Origin: Streptomyces roseoviridis
GTDB taxonomy: Bacteria > Actinomycetota > Actinomycetes > Streptomycetales > Streptomycetaceae
Assembly (NCBI RefSeq): GCF_039535235.1
Contig: NZ_BAAAWU010000001.1
Location: 6,451,001-6,515,000, forward strand
Length of the DNA: 64,000 nt
Direction: 5' to 3'
A model generated the notes under the pieces. It had not been told where the DNA came from, searched no databases, and was given only the letters and a program-made list of their open reading frames with translations. The translations under genes and the position numbers were made by a program. This document shows, one piece after another, positions 16,343 through 28,026 of the stretch (position 1 is the first letter of the stretch; each line of letters starts with the position of its first letter).

Positions 16343-17800
16343 ATGAGCACCAACGGGAACGCGAACGGTACCGGTTTCGACGTCGTCATCGCCGGCAACG
16401 GAGTCCTCGGACTCTCGCTCGCCTGGGTCCTGGCACAGCGAGGACAGCGCGTCGCCGTGCTCGGCCTGCCACACCGCCCGTGGGCCGGATCCGCCGCGGC
16501 CGGAGCGATGCTCGGCTGTTTCGGCGAGGTCACCACCTCCCTGCTCGCCACCGAGCACGGCCGCGCCAAGCTCGAACTCGGCATCCAGGCCGGCAAGCTG
16601 TGGCCGCAGTGGCTGAGCGAGCTCGAGGCCGGAACCGAGGGTGCCCCCGTCAAGACCGCCGACGGCACCACCGTCATCCTCAACACCATCGGCACCGCCG
16701 AGATCGACGACGCCAACTACAACGCCATCCGGGCCGAGCTCACCCGCTACGACGAGCCCTTCGAGGACATCGAGCCCACCGACCTCGACTGGGTGGACGC
16801 GGAGCCGATCTCCCGCCCGCTGAGGGCCTTCCACATACCGGGCGAGCACGCCGTCAACGCCGCCGCCCTCCTGGAGCGGCTCGAGCAGGCCGTGGTCCGG
16901 GCCGGCGCCACCCTCGTCCCCGAGTTCGCCACCCGTGTCGTGCACCAGGGCGAGCGCGTCACCGGTGTCGTCACCACCTCCGGCCGGACGATCAGCGCCG
17001 ACCACGTGACCCTGGCCGCCGGCGCCAACAGCCAGGAACTCCTGGACAGCCTGCCCATCGGCTCCCGCGTCCCCCGCCTCGTCAGCGGCTACGGCGTCTC
17101 CTCCCTGATCAAGACCGTGGACGGCACCACCCCGGACAGCGTCATCCGGACCCCCAACCGCTCCTTCGCCTGCGGCCTGCACGTCGTCCCGCGCGGCGAC
17201 GGGCACGTCTACCTCGGCGCCACCAACGTCATCTCCGTGGAGCCGCGCGACACCGCCGAGATGCGCGACCTGGTCTTCCTCCTCCAGTGCGCCCACCGCC
17301 AGGTACGCCGCAACCTCTGGAACAGCGACGTCGCCAAGGTCCAGGTCGGCAACCGCCCGGTGTCCATGGACGGCTTCCCGCTGCTCGGCCACGGCGGCAT
17401 GCAGGGCCTGTGGATCATGACCGGCACCTACCGCGACGGACTGCACCTCTCCCCGCTCCTGGCGAAGGACTTCGCCGCCCGCATCCTCGGCGAGGAGCCG
17501 GTCGCCGACCTCGACCGCTTCGCCCCGCTGCGGCAGCCGCTGCGGACGGGCACCCGCGAGGAGATCGTCGACGTCCTCATCGACCACCAGATGGGCATCG
17601 GCTACGAGCAGGACTGGACCATCCCCGTCGAGTGGCACCACTGGATCGAGATGGACCTGCGCCCGGCCACCCTCGCCTGGGCGAACGAACTCGACCCGGA
17701 GTTCACCCCGCCGGCCGAGCTGCTCTTCGCCTCCCGCTTCGACCCCGAGCTCGTCAGCCTGCTGCGCAAGTACTACGCGACCTGCCGCGAGCACAGCTGA
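16343..17800 (+). CDS. FAD-dependent amine/amino-acid oxidase (DAO/ThiO family)
   Basis: The 485-residue protein has an N-terminal dinucleotide motif, VVIAGNGVLGLSLAWVLAQRG, and the DAO-family end VGNRPVSMDGFPLLG...GLWIMTGTYRDGLHLSPLLAK. The C-terminus is about 100 residues longer than in glycine oxidase and includes WTIPVEWHHWIEMD. The family oxidises amines or amino acids to imines with release of hydrogen peroxide. A RidA gene 106 bp downstream suits an imine/enamine product. The start at ATG 16343 follows a GGAAGATGGGAATGTC spacer. Confidence 0.82.
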   Translation: MSTNGNANGTGFDVVIAGNGVLGLSLAWVLAQRGQRVAVLGLPHRPWAGSAAAGAMLGCFGEVTTSLLATEHGRAKLELGIQAGKLWPQWLSELEAGTEGAPVKTADGTTVILNTIGTAEIDDANYNAIRAELTRYDEPFEDIEPTDLDWVDAEPISRPLRAFHIPGEHAVNAAALLERLEQAVVRAGATLVPEFATRVVHQGERVTGVVTTSGRTISADHVTLAAGANSQELLDSLPIGSRVPRLVSGYGVSSLIKTVDGTTPDSVIRTPNRSFACGLHVVPRGDGHVYLGATNVISVEPRDTAEMRDLVFLLQCAHRQVRRNLWNSDVAKVQVGNRPVSMDGFPLLGHGGMQGLWIMTGTYRDGLHLSPLLAKDFAARILGEEPVADLDRFAPLRQPLRTGTREEIVDVLIDHQMGIGYEQDWTIPVEWHHWIEMDLRPATLAWANELDPEFTPPAELLFASRFDPELVSLLRKYYATCREHS

Positions 17801-17906
17801 CGCCCGCTGCTCCACCCGACCCGCACCCACAACCACACCCACACCGCCGCCGTGCGGGCAGGGGCGGCCCGCCCCTGCCCGCACGGCACGTCGAGAAAGG
17901 ACAGTC

Positions 17907-18314
17907 ATGGCAGTCGAGCCCATCGACCCGCCCGGTCTCCCCAAGCCCTACGGATGGCGGCAGCTGGCCGTCGGCACCGGCAGCCGGGTGGTCTTCCTGA
18001 GCGGCCAGACCCCGCGCACGGCCGACGGCGAACCCGTGGGCACGGGCGACCTCGCCGCCCAGACCGAGCAGGTCTACCTCAACATAGCCACCGGTCTCGA
18101 AGCGGCCGGCGCCACGTTCGACGACGTCCTGCGCCTGACCATGTACGTCGTCGACTGGTCGCTCGACAAGTGGGAGGCCATCACGGCGGGCGCCGAGCGC
18201 GCCGCCGCCAAGCTGGGCGCGGACGTGATCCGGCCCACCACCCTGGTCGGCGTCGCCACCCTCGCCGAGCCCGACTTCCTCATCGAGATCGAGGCCACCG
18301 CCATCACCTCCTGA
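17907..18314 (+). CDS. RidA family (YjgF/YER057c/UK114) protein
   Basis: The 135-residue protein from ATG 17907 has AGAAAGGA upstream. It shows the family core: VVFLSGQTPRTADGEPVGTGDLAAQTEQVYLNI, DDVLRLTMYVVD, and near the end VIRPTTLVGVATLAEPDFLIEIEATA. The Arg in VIRP corresponds to the catalytic Arg of enamine/imine deaminases. It probably hydrolyses or rearranges the reactive imine made by the oxidase upstream. The two genes are co-directional and separated from the next gene by a strong bidirectional hairpin. Confidence 0.88.
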   Translation: MAVEPIDPPGLPKPYGWRQLAVGTGSRVVFLSGQTPRTADGEPVGTGDLAAQTEQVYLNIATGLEAAGATFDDVLRLTMYVVDWSLDKWEAITAGAERAAAKLGADVIRPTTLVGVATLAEPDFLIEIEATAITS

Positions 18315-18342
18315 CAGCCGCACGCACCACCGCACACGTCGC

Positions 18343-18373
18343 CAGGCCCCGCCGGACTTCCCGGCGGGGCCTG
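18343..18373. terminator. Bidirectional terminator between convergent genes
   Basis: CAGGCCCCGCCGG (18343-18355) pairs perfectly with CCGGCGGGGCCTG (18361-18373), a 13-bp stem with a 5-base loop. It lies between the plus-strand RidA gene and the minus-strand decarboxylase gene. Confidence 0.8.
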
Positions 18374-18387
18374 ACGACGTCTCCGGC

Positions 18388-18975
18388 TCAGTGCCGCGGT
18401 TTGGCGAGCAGGTCCTCGATCACCGCGGCCACCGTCTCCGGCGAGGGCAGCGCCGGATGGTGGCTGACCGTGCCGGTCGTCGGGTCGAAACCGTCGTGCC
18501 ACTCCGGCTCGTTGACCAGCGCGCCGTCCTCACGGATCCGCGCGATGTTCCGCTGCACGGCCGGCTTGTGCCACATCTTCGCGCCCATCACCGGGAAGTA
18601 GACGACGGGGTAGTCCACCGAGAGCGCCACCGTCATCAGCCGGTTGGGCGCGGCCCCGCCCGCCGCGGCGGCCAGCGTGTGGGCGGTGGCCGGCAGGACC
18701 GCCAGGACGTCGTGGTCGCCGGCCAGCCGCGACGGCTTGTCCGTCGGCCAGTCGGCCGGGGACTCCCCGTACACCACCCGCTCGGCGAACAGCGCCAGGC
18801 TCTCCGGCGCGATGAACGAGGTGGCGGTGTGGGTGAGCAGAACCGTGAACGTGCTGCCGGGGATCTGCCGGCGCATCGCCTCGATATACGAAGGAAGCCG
18901 GGTCACCGCAATCGATCCGGTGCCGCCGACGAGTATGCGTTTCCCGGTCGCCGCCGGGGAGTTCTGAATTTCCAT
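18388..18975 (-). CDS. hlmF: Flavoprotein cysteine decarboxylase, PPC-DC/EpiD family (HlmF-like)
   Basis: The 195-residue protein starts at ATG 18975; a GTG at 19002 would add nine residues but has no ribosome binding site. Motifs include ILVGGTGSIAV, LLTHTATSFI (active-site His region), VLPATAHTLAAAAGG and PVMGAKMWHKPAVQRNI, matching the PPC-decarboxylase PAMNxxMW region with changes. The family binds FMN and oxidatively decarboxylates C-terminal or pantothenoyl cysteine to an ene-thiol. In holomycin biosynthesis the equivalent enzyme acts on the Cys-Cys chain. It is divergent from the NRPS gene and shares its 225-bp upstream region. Confidence 0.85.
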   Translation of the reverse strand: MEIQNSPAATGKRILVGGTGSIAVTRLPSYIEAMRRQIPGSTFTVLLTHTATSFIAPESLALFAERVVYGESPADWPTDKPSRLAGDHDVLAVLPATAHTLAAAAGGAAPNRLMTVALSVDYPVVYFPVMGAKMWHKPAVQRNIARIREDGALVNEPEWHDGFDPTTGTVSHHPALPSPETVAAVIEDLLAKPRH

Positions 18976-19078
18976 GCCCCGATGATGTCGTCGTGATCCC
19001 ACCGCCGGTCAATGGTCAAGTCCGGTACGAGGCAAGGGAGTCGGGCCTGAGTCGAGCGGCGGTCGAGTGCGGCCCAAA

Positions 19079-19137
19079 CCCTACGGTCGTCCCTACGGTC
19101 GGACCGTATTGAGGCCCTATACCACCCCTCCTAACCT
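19079..19137 (+). promoter_or_regulatory. Promoter III with perfect palindrome TACGGTC-G-GACCGTA
   Basis: CCCTACGGTCG occurs twice in tandem (19079 and 19091, 12-bp period). The second copy forms the perfect palindrome 19094-19108, which runs into TTGAGG (19109-19114, -35). TAACCT (19132-19137) is a -10 at 17 bp. It is the same design as at 12357. It drives the NRPS-GMC-TE-dehydrogenase operon and may also affect the divergent decarboxylase gene. Confidence 0.65.
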
Positions 19138-19199
19138 CCCTTTTCGTATGGGAATTCGAAAGCCCGTCAGGGCAACTGATTGAAAAGGGGCGGACCTCC

Positions 19200-22474
<3,275 letters not shown>

Positions 22475-22478
<4 letters not shown>

Positions 22479-24121
22479 CCACCCACCACGACCCCGCCGC
22501 GGACACCCGCGAGTGGGAGTACCTGATCGTCGGAGCCGGCTCGGCCGGAGCCCTCACCGCCGCCCGGCTCGCCGCCCGGGACTCCGGGAACGTCCTGCTC
22601 ATCGAGGCGGGCGAGGACCAGCCGCGCCCCCGGGACCGGGCCCACCCGCTGGCCGACGCGGGACGGCTCGTGCTCGCCGGCCACAACTGGGACTACCGGG
22701 CCAACCTGCGCACCAGCGACCGCCTGGAGGAGCTGGTCCGGGGCGGGGCACCGGCGGCCGGGACCGGCCGGACCGGCGGCCGGGCGGAGGCCCGGGCGCT
22801 GCGGGACCGCTTCCCGTACCAGCTCGGCAAGGTCGTCGGCGGTGGCTCCGCCGTCAACGGCGCCATCGCCCTGCGCGGCCTGCCCCGCGACTTCGCCGCC
22901 TGGGAGGCCGCCGGCAACCCCGACTGGTCCTGGGAGCGGGTGCTGCCCTTCTACAAGGACATCGAGAACGACGCCGACCACCCCGGCCGGCTGCACGGCG
23001 ACAGCGGGCCGCTGCCGATCCGCCGCACCCCCCGCGACCGGGTCCACCCGCTGGACGCCGCCTTCTGGGAGGAGTGCAACCGGCAGGGCGTCGGCGACCT
23101 GCCCGACCTCAACGACGGCCGCGAGGCCGGCGTCGGCCCCATCCCCGGCAACGCCGTGGACGGCGAGCGCATCGACGCCTCCACCGCCTTCCTGAGCGGC
23201 GTCCGCGAGCTGCCCAACCTCCGGCTGCGCACCGGACTGCGCGTCACCCGGGTGCTGTTCGAGAAGAACCGGGCCGTCGGCGTGGAGGCCGAGCTCGACG
23301 GCCGGCTCGTCACGATCCGGGCCCGGAACGTCGTGCTCAGCGCCGGGGCCGTCGGCACCCCCGTCATCCTCCAGCGCTCGGGCGTCGGCGCGGCCGGGCT
23401 GCTCGCGGCGCTCGGCATAACCCCCGTGGCCGACCTGCCCGGCGTGGGCCGCGACCTGGTGGACCACCCCTCGGTCGTCATCTGGTCCAAGCCGGCCGAC
23501 GGGGTCTGCACCCCCGGCCTGCCCTGGCGGCAGGTCGCGGCCAGGATGAGCAGCGGCTACGACGACGACGTCGACGTCCAGGTGGGGCTGCTCAACAACG
23601 TGGAGAGCCACACCATCCCCGGCTTCGTCGACCGGCTCGGCTGGCCGCTCGTCGTCGGCATCTCGGTCATGCTGATGCGCCCGCGCTCCCGCGGCCGGGT
23701 CTTCCTCGACAGCGCCGACCCGTTCGCCTCGCCCGTCATCGAACTGGGCCTGGGCACCGACGCCGAGGACGTGGAGCGGCTGTGCCACGGCGTGCGCCGG
23801 GCCTGGAGCTTCCTGCGGTCCCCGGGCCTGTCGAGCCGGCTGGTCAGGACCCAGTTCTGGAGCGACCGCATGGTCGCCAACGACGGCGTGCTGCGCAGCG
23901 GCGTCCGGCACATCATGAACCCCGGCTGGCACGCGGCCGGTTCGTGCCGGATGGGACCGGCCACCGACCCGTGGGCCGTCGCCGACCAGGAGGGCCGGGT
24001 CCACGGAACCGAGAACCTGCGCATCGCCGACGCCTCGCTCTTCCCGACCATCCCCAGCGCTCCCACCAACCTCACCACCCTGATGCTGGCCGAGAAGCTG
24101 GCCCGGAGTACGAAGGAGTGA
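22475..24121 (+). CDS. hlmD: GMC family FAD oxidoreductase (HlmD-like)
   Basis: The 548-residue protein starts at GTG 22475, overlapping the NRPS stop. The ADP-binding motif is YLIVGAGSAGALTAARLAARD. GMC signature 1 is PYQLGKVVGGGSAVNGAIALRG, and signature 2 is GAVGTPVILQRSGVG. The catalytic His lies in WHAAGSCRMG, with the later partner region PSAPTNLTTLMLAEKLA. The family oxidises alcohols or, in dithiolopyrrolone clusters, is one of several flavoenzymes taking the Cys-Cys backbone through net eight-electron oxidation. Compared with standard GMC enzymes there is a Gly/Ala/Arg-rich insertion after the N-terminal motif (RGGAPAAGTGRTGGRAEARALR). Confidence 0.9.
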
Positions 24122-24123
24122 CC

Positions 24124-24873
24124 GTGCAGCCCGTATCAAGGCCCCCGGTGCGGCTCTACTGCTTCCCGCACGCCGGGGCGACCTCCCTGGTCTACCGCGG
24201 CTGGCAGCAGCTCGGCGAGCCGCACCTGCTGGTCCGGGGCGTCGACGCCCCGGGCCGCGGCACCCGCCGCCAGGAGCGGAAGGCCGCCGGCTACCACGCC
24301 CTCGTGCGGTGCATGGCCGAGCAGGTGGTGGCCGATCTGCTCACCGAACGCGAGCGGACGCCCGGCCTGCGCTGGGCCACCTTCGGACACAGCTTCGGCT
24401 CGACCACGAGCCTGGCGGTGGCGGCGGAGGTGACCCGCCAGGTCGGCGTCCCCCCGGAGCGGGCGGTGCTCTCCGGGGCGATCCCGCCCGCGCTCCAGCG
24501 GCCCGGTCCGCTCCTGGACTCGGTGTCCGACGAGGAACTGCTCGAACGGACCGCCGCCGACGGCGGGACACCGCCCGCCGTCCTCGCCGACCCGACGATG
24601 AGCCGCATCCTGCTGCGGATGCTCCGCGAGGACGACGCCGTGCGCGGCGAGTTCGCGCGGGAGGCGTCCGGGCTGCGGGTGGACTTCCCGCTCACCCTGA
24701 TCGCCGCCCGCCAGGACGTCCACGCCCCGCCGGAGAAGGTCTGGCAGTGGGCCGCGCACAGCACGGCCCCGGTCCGCCGGGTCGAGATCGAGGGCGGCCA
24801 CTTCGCCGCCGTCCAGCGCCCCAAGGACACCCTGACCACCATCGTCGACGACACCGACCCCGGGAAGGGGTGA
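24124..24873 (+). CDS. hlmC: Type II thioesterase (HlmC-like)
   Basis: The 249-residue protein starts at GTG 24124 with AAGGAG six bases upstream, two bases after the GMC stop. It has the TEII opening VRLYCFPHAGATSLVYRGW, the PGRG turn, and an intact elbow FGHSFGS (Ser90). A GGHF histidine lies near the end. It releases the NRPS-bound chain or clears misloaded PCP. In this family of clusters a stand-alone thioesterase is needed because the synthetase lacks a TE domain. Confidence 0.9.
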   Translation: MQPVSRPPVRLYCFPHAGATSLVYRGWQQLGEPHLLVRGVDAPGRGTRRQERKAAGYHALVRCMAEQVVADLLTERERTPGLRWATFGHSFGSTTSLAVAAEVTRQVGVPPERAVLSGAIPPALQRPGPLLDSVSDEELLERTAADGGTPPAVLADPTMSRILLRMLREDDAVRGEFAREASGLRVDFPLTLIAARQDVHAPPEKVWQWAAHSTAPVRRVEIEGGHFAAVQRPKDTLTTIVDDTDPGKG

Positions 24874-24877
24874 CCGC

Positions 24878-26020
24878 ATGGCACGCAGCAGGTACGAGGC
24901 CGAGCACGAGCAGTTCCGGGTCACCTGCCGGGAGTTCCTCCACCGGGAGGTGCTGCCGCACCACGCCCGCTGGGAGCGGGAGGGCATCGTCGACCGCGAG
25001 GTGTGGCGCAAGGCCGGGCAGGCGGGCCTCCTCGGCATCGGCGTCGACCCCGCCTACGGCGGTGGCGGCGAGCCCGACTACCGCTATCCGGCGGTGTTCT
25101 CGCAGGAGATCATGTGGGCCCGGGCGACCGCCCCCGGCTTCGTCGCCCACAACGACGTCATCGCCACCTACCTCGCCGAGCGGACCACCGAGGAGCAGCG
25201 CAAGCGCTGGCTGCCCGGGCTGTGTTCGGGCGAGCTGATCGCCGCGATCGCGATGAGCGAGCCGGACGCCGGCTCCAACGTCGCCGACATCCGCACCACG
25301 GCGGTCCGCGACGGCGACTCCTACGTCCTCAACGGGCAGAAGACGTTCATCACCAACGGCGAGAACGCCGACGTCGTCGTGGTCGCCGCCAAGACCGCGC
25401 CCGAGCGCGGTGCCCAGGGCATCAGCCTGCTGGTGGTGGAGCGCGGCACACCCGGCTTCACCCGCGGGCGGCGCATGGAGAAGCTGGGCTGGCACGCCAG
25501 CGACACCTGCGAGCTGTTCTTCGACGACTGCCGGGTGCCGGCCGAGAACCTGATCGGCAAGGAGAACGCGGGCCTCGCCTACATGATGGCCGGGCTGCCC
25601 CGGGAGCGGCTGAGCATCGCCACCGTGGCCGTCGCGGCCGCCGAGCGGATGCTGGCCGACACGCTGGAATACGCCAAGACCCGCGAGGTCTTCGGGCAGA
25701 GCGTCGGCAGCTTCCAGCACAACCGCTTCCAGCTCGCCACCATGGACACCGAACTGACCATCGCCCAGGTCTTCCTCGACCACTGCGTCGCCGAACTCAA
25801 CGCCGGGCGGCTGTCGGTGACGGACGCCGCCAAGGTGAAGTGGTGGACGACGGAGCTCCAGGTCGACATCGCCAACCGCTGCCTGCAGATCCACGGCGGC
25901 TACGGCTATCTGAAGGAGAGCGCGATCTCCCGCGAGTGGGCCAACAGCCGGGTGCAGACGATCTACGGGGGGACCACGGAGGTGATGAAGGAGCTGATCG
26001 GCCGGTCCCTCGGCCTCTGA
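24878..26020 (+). CDS. hlmB: Acyl-CoA dehydrogenase family flavoprotein (HlmB-like)
   Basis: The 380-residue protein follows the thioesterase stop by four bases (GGAAGGGG ribosome binding site). It has typical signatures: IAIAMSEPDAGSNVADIRTTA, YVLNGQKTFITNGENADVVVVAA, LGWHASDTCELFFDDCRVPAENLIG, and the C-terminal QIHGGYGYLKESAISREWANSRVQTIYGGTTEVMKE. The Glu and Gly-rich loop of active dehydrogenases are in place. HlmB-like enzymes desaturate a Cys-derived unit during holothin assembly. Here the substrate is presumed to be PCP- or thioester-bound rather than CoA-bound. Confidence 0.92.
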   Translation: MARSRYEAEHEQFRVTCREFLHREVLPHHARWEREGIVDREVWRKAGQAGLLGIGVDPAYGGGGEPDYRYPAVFSQEIMWARATAPGFVAHNDVIATYLAERTTEEQRKRWLPGLCSGELIAAIAMSEPDAGSNVADIRTTAVRDGDSYVLNGQKTFITNGENADVVVVAAKTAPERGAQGISLLVVERGTPGFTRGRRMEKLGWHASDTCELFFDDCRVPAENLIGKENAGLAYMMAGLPRERLSIATVAVAAAERMLADTLEYAKTREVFGQSVGSFQHNRFQLATMDTELTIAQVFLDHCVAELNAGRLSVTDAAKVKWWTTELQVDIANRCLQIHGGYGYLKESAISREWANSRVQTIYGGTTEVMKELIGRSLGL

Positions 26021-26041
26021 AGCGCCCCGCGTCCGCCCGGC

Positions 26042-26123
26042 GTCCGTCCCCCGCCCGTCCCGCGTCCCTCCGGCGTCCCCCCCGGGCGTCCCCCCGGTCC
26101 GTCCCCCGCCCGTCCCGCGTCCC
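26042..26123. repeat. 27-bp direct repeat in a C-rich spacer
   Basis: GTCCGTCCCCCGCCCGTCC (continuing to GCGTCCC) occurs at 26042-26068 and 26097-26123, 55 bp apart. The spacer between them is another CGTCCCCC-type stretch. It lies in the 206-bp gap after the dehydrogenase gene and may act in termination. Confidence 0.6.
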
Positions 26124-26180
26124 CGTCCGCCCCGCTTCCGGTCGACATGGCCGGGAGCGGGGCACACGCGGTCCGAAAAC

Positions 26181-26220
26181 CGCACCTCTGGTTGCGACTT
26201 CGGGAACAGATCGGTCTAAT
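26181..26220 (+). promoter_or_regulatory. Promoter of XRE gene overlapping shared element copy D; likely leaderless transcript
   Basis: CCTCTGGTTGCGACTTCGGG (26184-26203) matches the three other elements in their orientation, for example CATTTGTTGCCGATTCCGGG. TTGCGA (26192-26197) is a -35, and TCTAAT (26215-26220) is a strong -10 at 17 bp. The start codon is only 7 bp further, so the mRNA is probably leaderless. Confidence 0.6.
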
Positions 26221-26226
26221 GACGGC

Positions 26227-26829
26227 GTGGAGCAGTCACCGACGATCACCCAGGCCCTGTCCGCTGTCGGAGCCCGGCTCAAGCGGGTGCGCACCGCTCG
26301 CGGTGTCACCCTCGCGGCGCTGTCGGAGGCCACCGGCATCTCCAAGAGCACCCTGTCGCGCCTCGAAGCGGGACAGCGCCGCCCCAGCCTCGAACTGCTG
26401 CTCCCCATCGCCCAGGCCCACCAGGTCCCCCTCGACGAACTGGTCGGCGCCCCGGAGGTGGGCGACCCGCGCGTCCGGCTCAAGCCGCACGCCGTGAACG
26501 GCAACACCGTGCTGCCGCTGACCCGCCAGCCCGGCCCGCTGCAGAGCTACAAGATGATCCTGCCGGCCAGTCGGTCCACGCCGGAGCTGTGCACCCACGA
26601 GGGCTACGAGTGGCTGTACGTCCTCTCCGGACGGCTCCGGCTCGTCCTGGCCGACCACGACCTGGTCCTCGGCCCCGGCGAGGTCGCCGAGTTCGAGACC
26701 CGGCTGCCGCACTGGTTCGGCAGCACGGGGGAGGGGCCGGTCGAGGTCCTCAGCGTCTTCGGCCGCCAGGGCGAGCGGATGCACGTACGCGCCCGCCCGA
26801 CACGCCGGACGCCCGCCTCCGGCGAGTGA
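26227..26829 (+). CDS. XRE family regulator with C-terminal cupin sensor
   Basis: The 200-residue protein starts at GTG 26227 with no ribosome binding site, consistent with a leaderless message. The N-terminal HTH is VGARLKRVRTARGVTLAALSEATGISKSTLSRLEAGQRRPSLELLLPIAQA. The C-terminal cupin is ELCTHEGYEWLYVLSGRLRLVLADHDLVLGPGEVAEFETRLPHWFGSTGEGPVEVLSVFG, with metal-type His and Glu positions. Such regulators sense small molecules or redox state. An imperfect copy of the shared element over its own promoter suggests autoregulation and control of the two other transport/oxidase genes and one methyltransferase gene. Confidence 0.9.
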   Translation: MEQSPTITQALSAVGARLKRVRTARGVTLAALSEATGISKSTLSRLEAGQRRPSLELLLPIAQAHQVPLDELVGAPEVGDPRVRLKPHAVNGNTVLPLTRQPGPLQSYKMILPASRSTPELCTHEGYEWLYVLSGRLRLVLADHDLVLGPGEVAEFETRLPHWFGSTGEGPVEVLSVFGRQGERMHVRARPTRRTPASGE

Positions 26830-26880
26830 GCCGGCGGCGGGCGCGGGGCGGAGGGGGCGCGGTGGCCGTCGCCCGTGCGT

Positions 26881-27870
26881 TCAGGACGCGGTGACGGAGA
26901 CCTCCGCGCCCTGGACGGCGGCGCGGTGCGCGGCGAGATCACGCTCGATCTCCTCGTCCACCAGGTCGTGGTTGAGGGCGAACGCGGCCGCGGCGCCCAT
27001 GCCCGCCGCGGTCACGGCCTGGGCCCGGGGGTCGACCACGTTGCCCACGGCCCACAGGCCCGGGCGGCTGGTGCGGCCGGCCCGGTCGGTGACCAGCCAG
27101 CCCTGCTCGTCCTTCTCGCAGCCGAGGCCGTCGAAGGCACCGTCGTTGGGCGTCATCTTCGGGAACAGGAACACACCGGCGCACTCCACCGTCCGTCCGT
27201 CGGCGAGCTCCACCGCGTGCAGCCGGCCGTCCTTGCTCAGCAGCGTGGACACCGGCCCCTCGACCACCTCGACCCCGCGGGCGTCCATGCGCTCGCGCTC
27301 CTCGTCGTCGAGCGGGCGGGTGTGCGGCACGTACACGACGTGCCGCGACCACTGGCGCAGCAGCAGCGCCTGCCCGGGGGAGGCCGGGTGCACGCCGAGC
27401 ACGACGATCGGCTGGTCGCGGACCTCGTAGCCGTGGCAGTACGGGCAGAAGTGCACGTCCTCGCCCCACATCGCTCGCACGCCCGGGATCTCGGGCAGTT
27501 CGTCGCGCAGCCCGGTGGCCAGCACCACGTGCCGGGCGTCCAGGCTCGCGCCGCCCTCCAGCCGCACCACGTACCCGCCGGCCTCCCCGGCCTCCACCTG
27601 GTCCACCCGGCCCTCGATCCGGACCGCGCCGTAGCGCGCGATCTCCGCCCGGCCGGCCTCCAGCACGGTGAGCGGGGGCACGCCGTCGCGGGAGAGGAAG
27701 CTGTGCATGTGGGCCGAGGGGGCGTTGCGGGGCTCCCCGGAGTCGACGACGGCGACGGTGCGACGGGCCCGGGCGAGCACGAGCGCGGCATTCAGCCCGC
27801 CCGCGCCGCCGCCTATCACGATGACGTCGTACGAGGTTCGGTTCCTGGTGTCGTTGTTGGCGCCGGTCAT
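26881..27870 (-). CDS. hlmI: Thioredoxin reductase-like dithiol oxidase with CPYC (HlmI-like)
   Basis: The 329-residue protein starts at ATG 27870 behind GGAGGTGA. It has an FAD motif, VIVIGGGAGGLNAALVLARA, and a redox-active pair Cys142/Cys145 in HFCPYCHGYE. The NAD(P)-type region VVLGVHPASPGQALLLRQW departs from the GxGxxA consensus. The C-terminal FAD motif is GLWAVGNVVDPRAQAVTAAGMGAAAA. This is the architecture of HlmI and GliT, which use oxygen to close an ene-dithiol into the disulfide of holomycin or gliotoxin and protect the producer. It has its own operator (27912). Confidence 0.9.
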   Translation of the reverse strand: MTGANNDTRNRTSYDVIVIGGGAGGLNAALVLARARRTVAVVDSGEPRNAPSAHMHSFLSRDGVPPLTVLEAGRAEIARYGAVRIEGRVDQVEAGEAGGYVVRLEGGASLDARHVVLATGLRDELPEIPGVRAMWGEDVHFCPYCHGYEVRDQPIVVLGVHPASPGQALLLRQWSRHVVYVPHTRPLDDEERERMDARGVEVVEGPVSTLLSKDGRLHAVELADGRTVECAGVFLFPKMTPNDGAFDGLGCEKDEQGWLVTDRAGRTSRPGLWAVGNVVDPRAQAVTAAGMGAAAAFALNHDLVDEEIERDLAAHRAAVQGAEVSVTAS

Positions 27871-27911
27871 GGCGATCACCTCCGCCGCCAGGGTGCGGTC
27901 CGCCGCCGCCC

Positions 27912-27940
27912 CGGGCAATCTTTGTTGCCGTTCCCGGGAC
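27912..27940 (-). promoter_or_regulatory. Shared operator/promoter element, copy C (dithiol oxidase)
   Basis: On the plus strand the element reads ATCTTTGTTGCCGTTCCCGG (27918-27937). On the minus strand GGCAACAAAGATTGCC is an inverted repeat; TTGCCC serves as -35 and CACCCT as -10 at 17 bp, about 40 bp before the gene. Confidence 0.55.
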
Positions 27941-28026
27941 GGGGCCGGCCGGACGGGGCGTCCTTTGGGGTGAATCAGGGGCCGCCGACCCATCGGCCGG
28001 GCCCCGATGTCCCTACCGTCGGCCTC

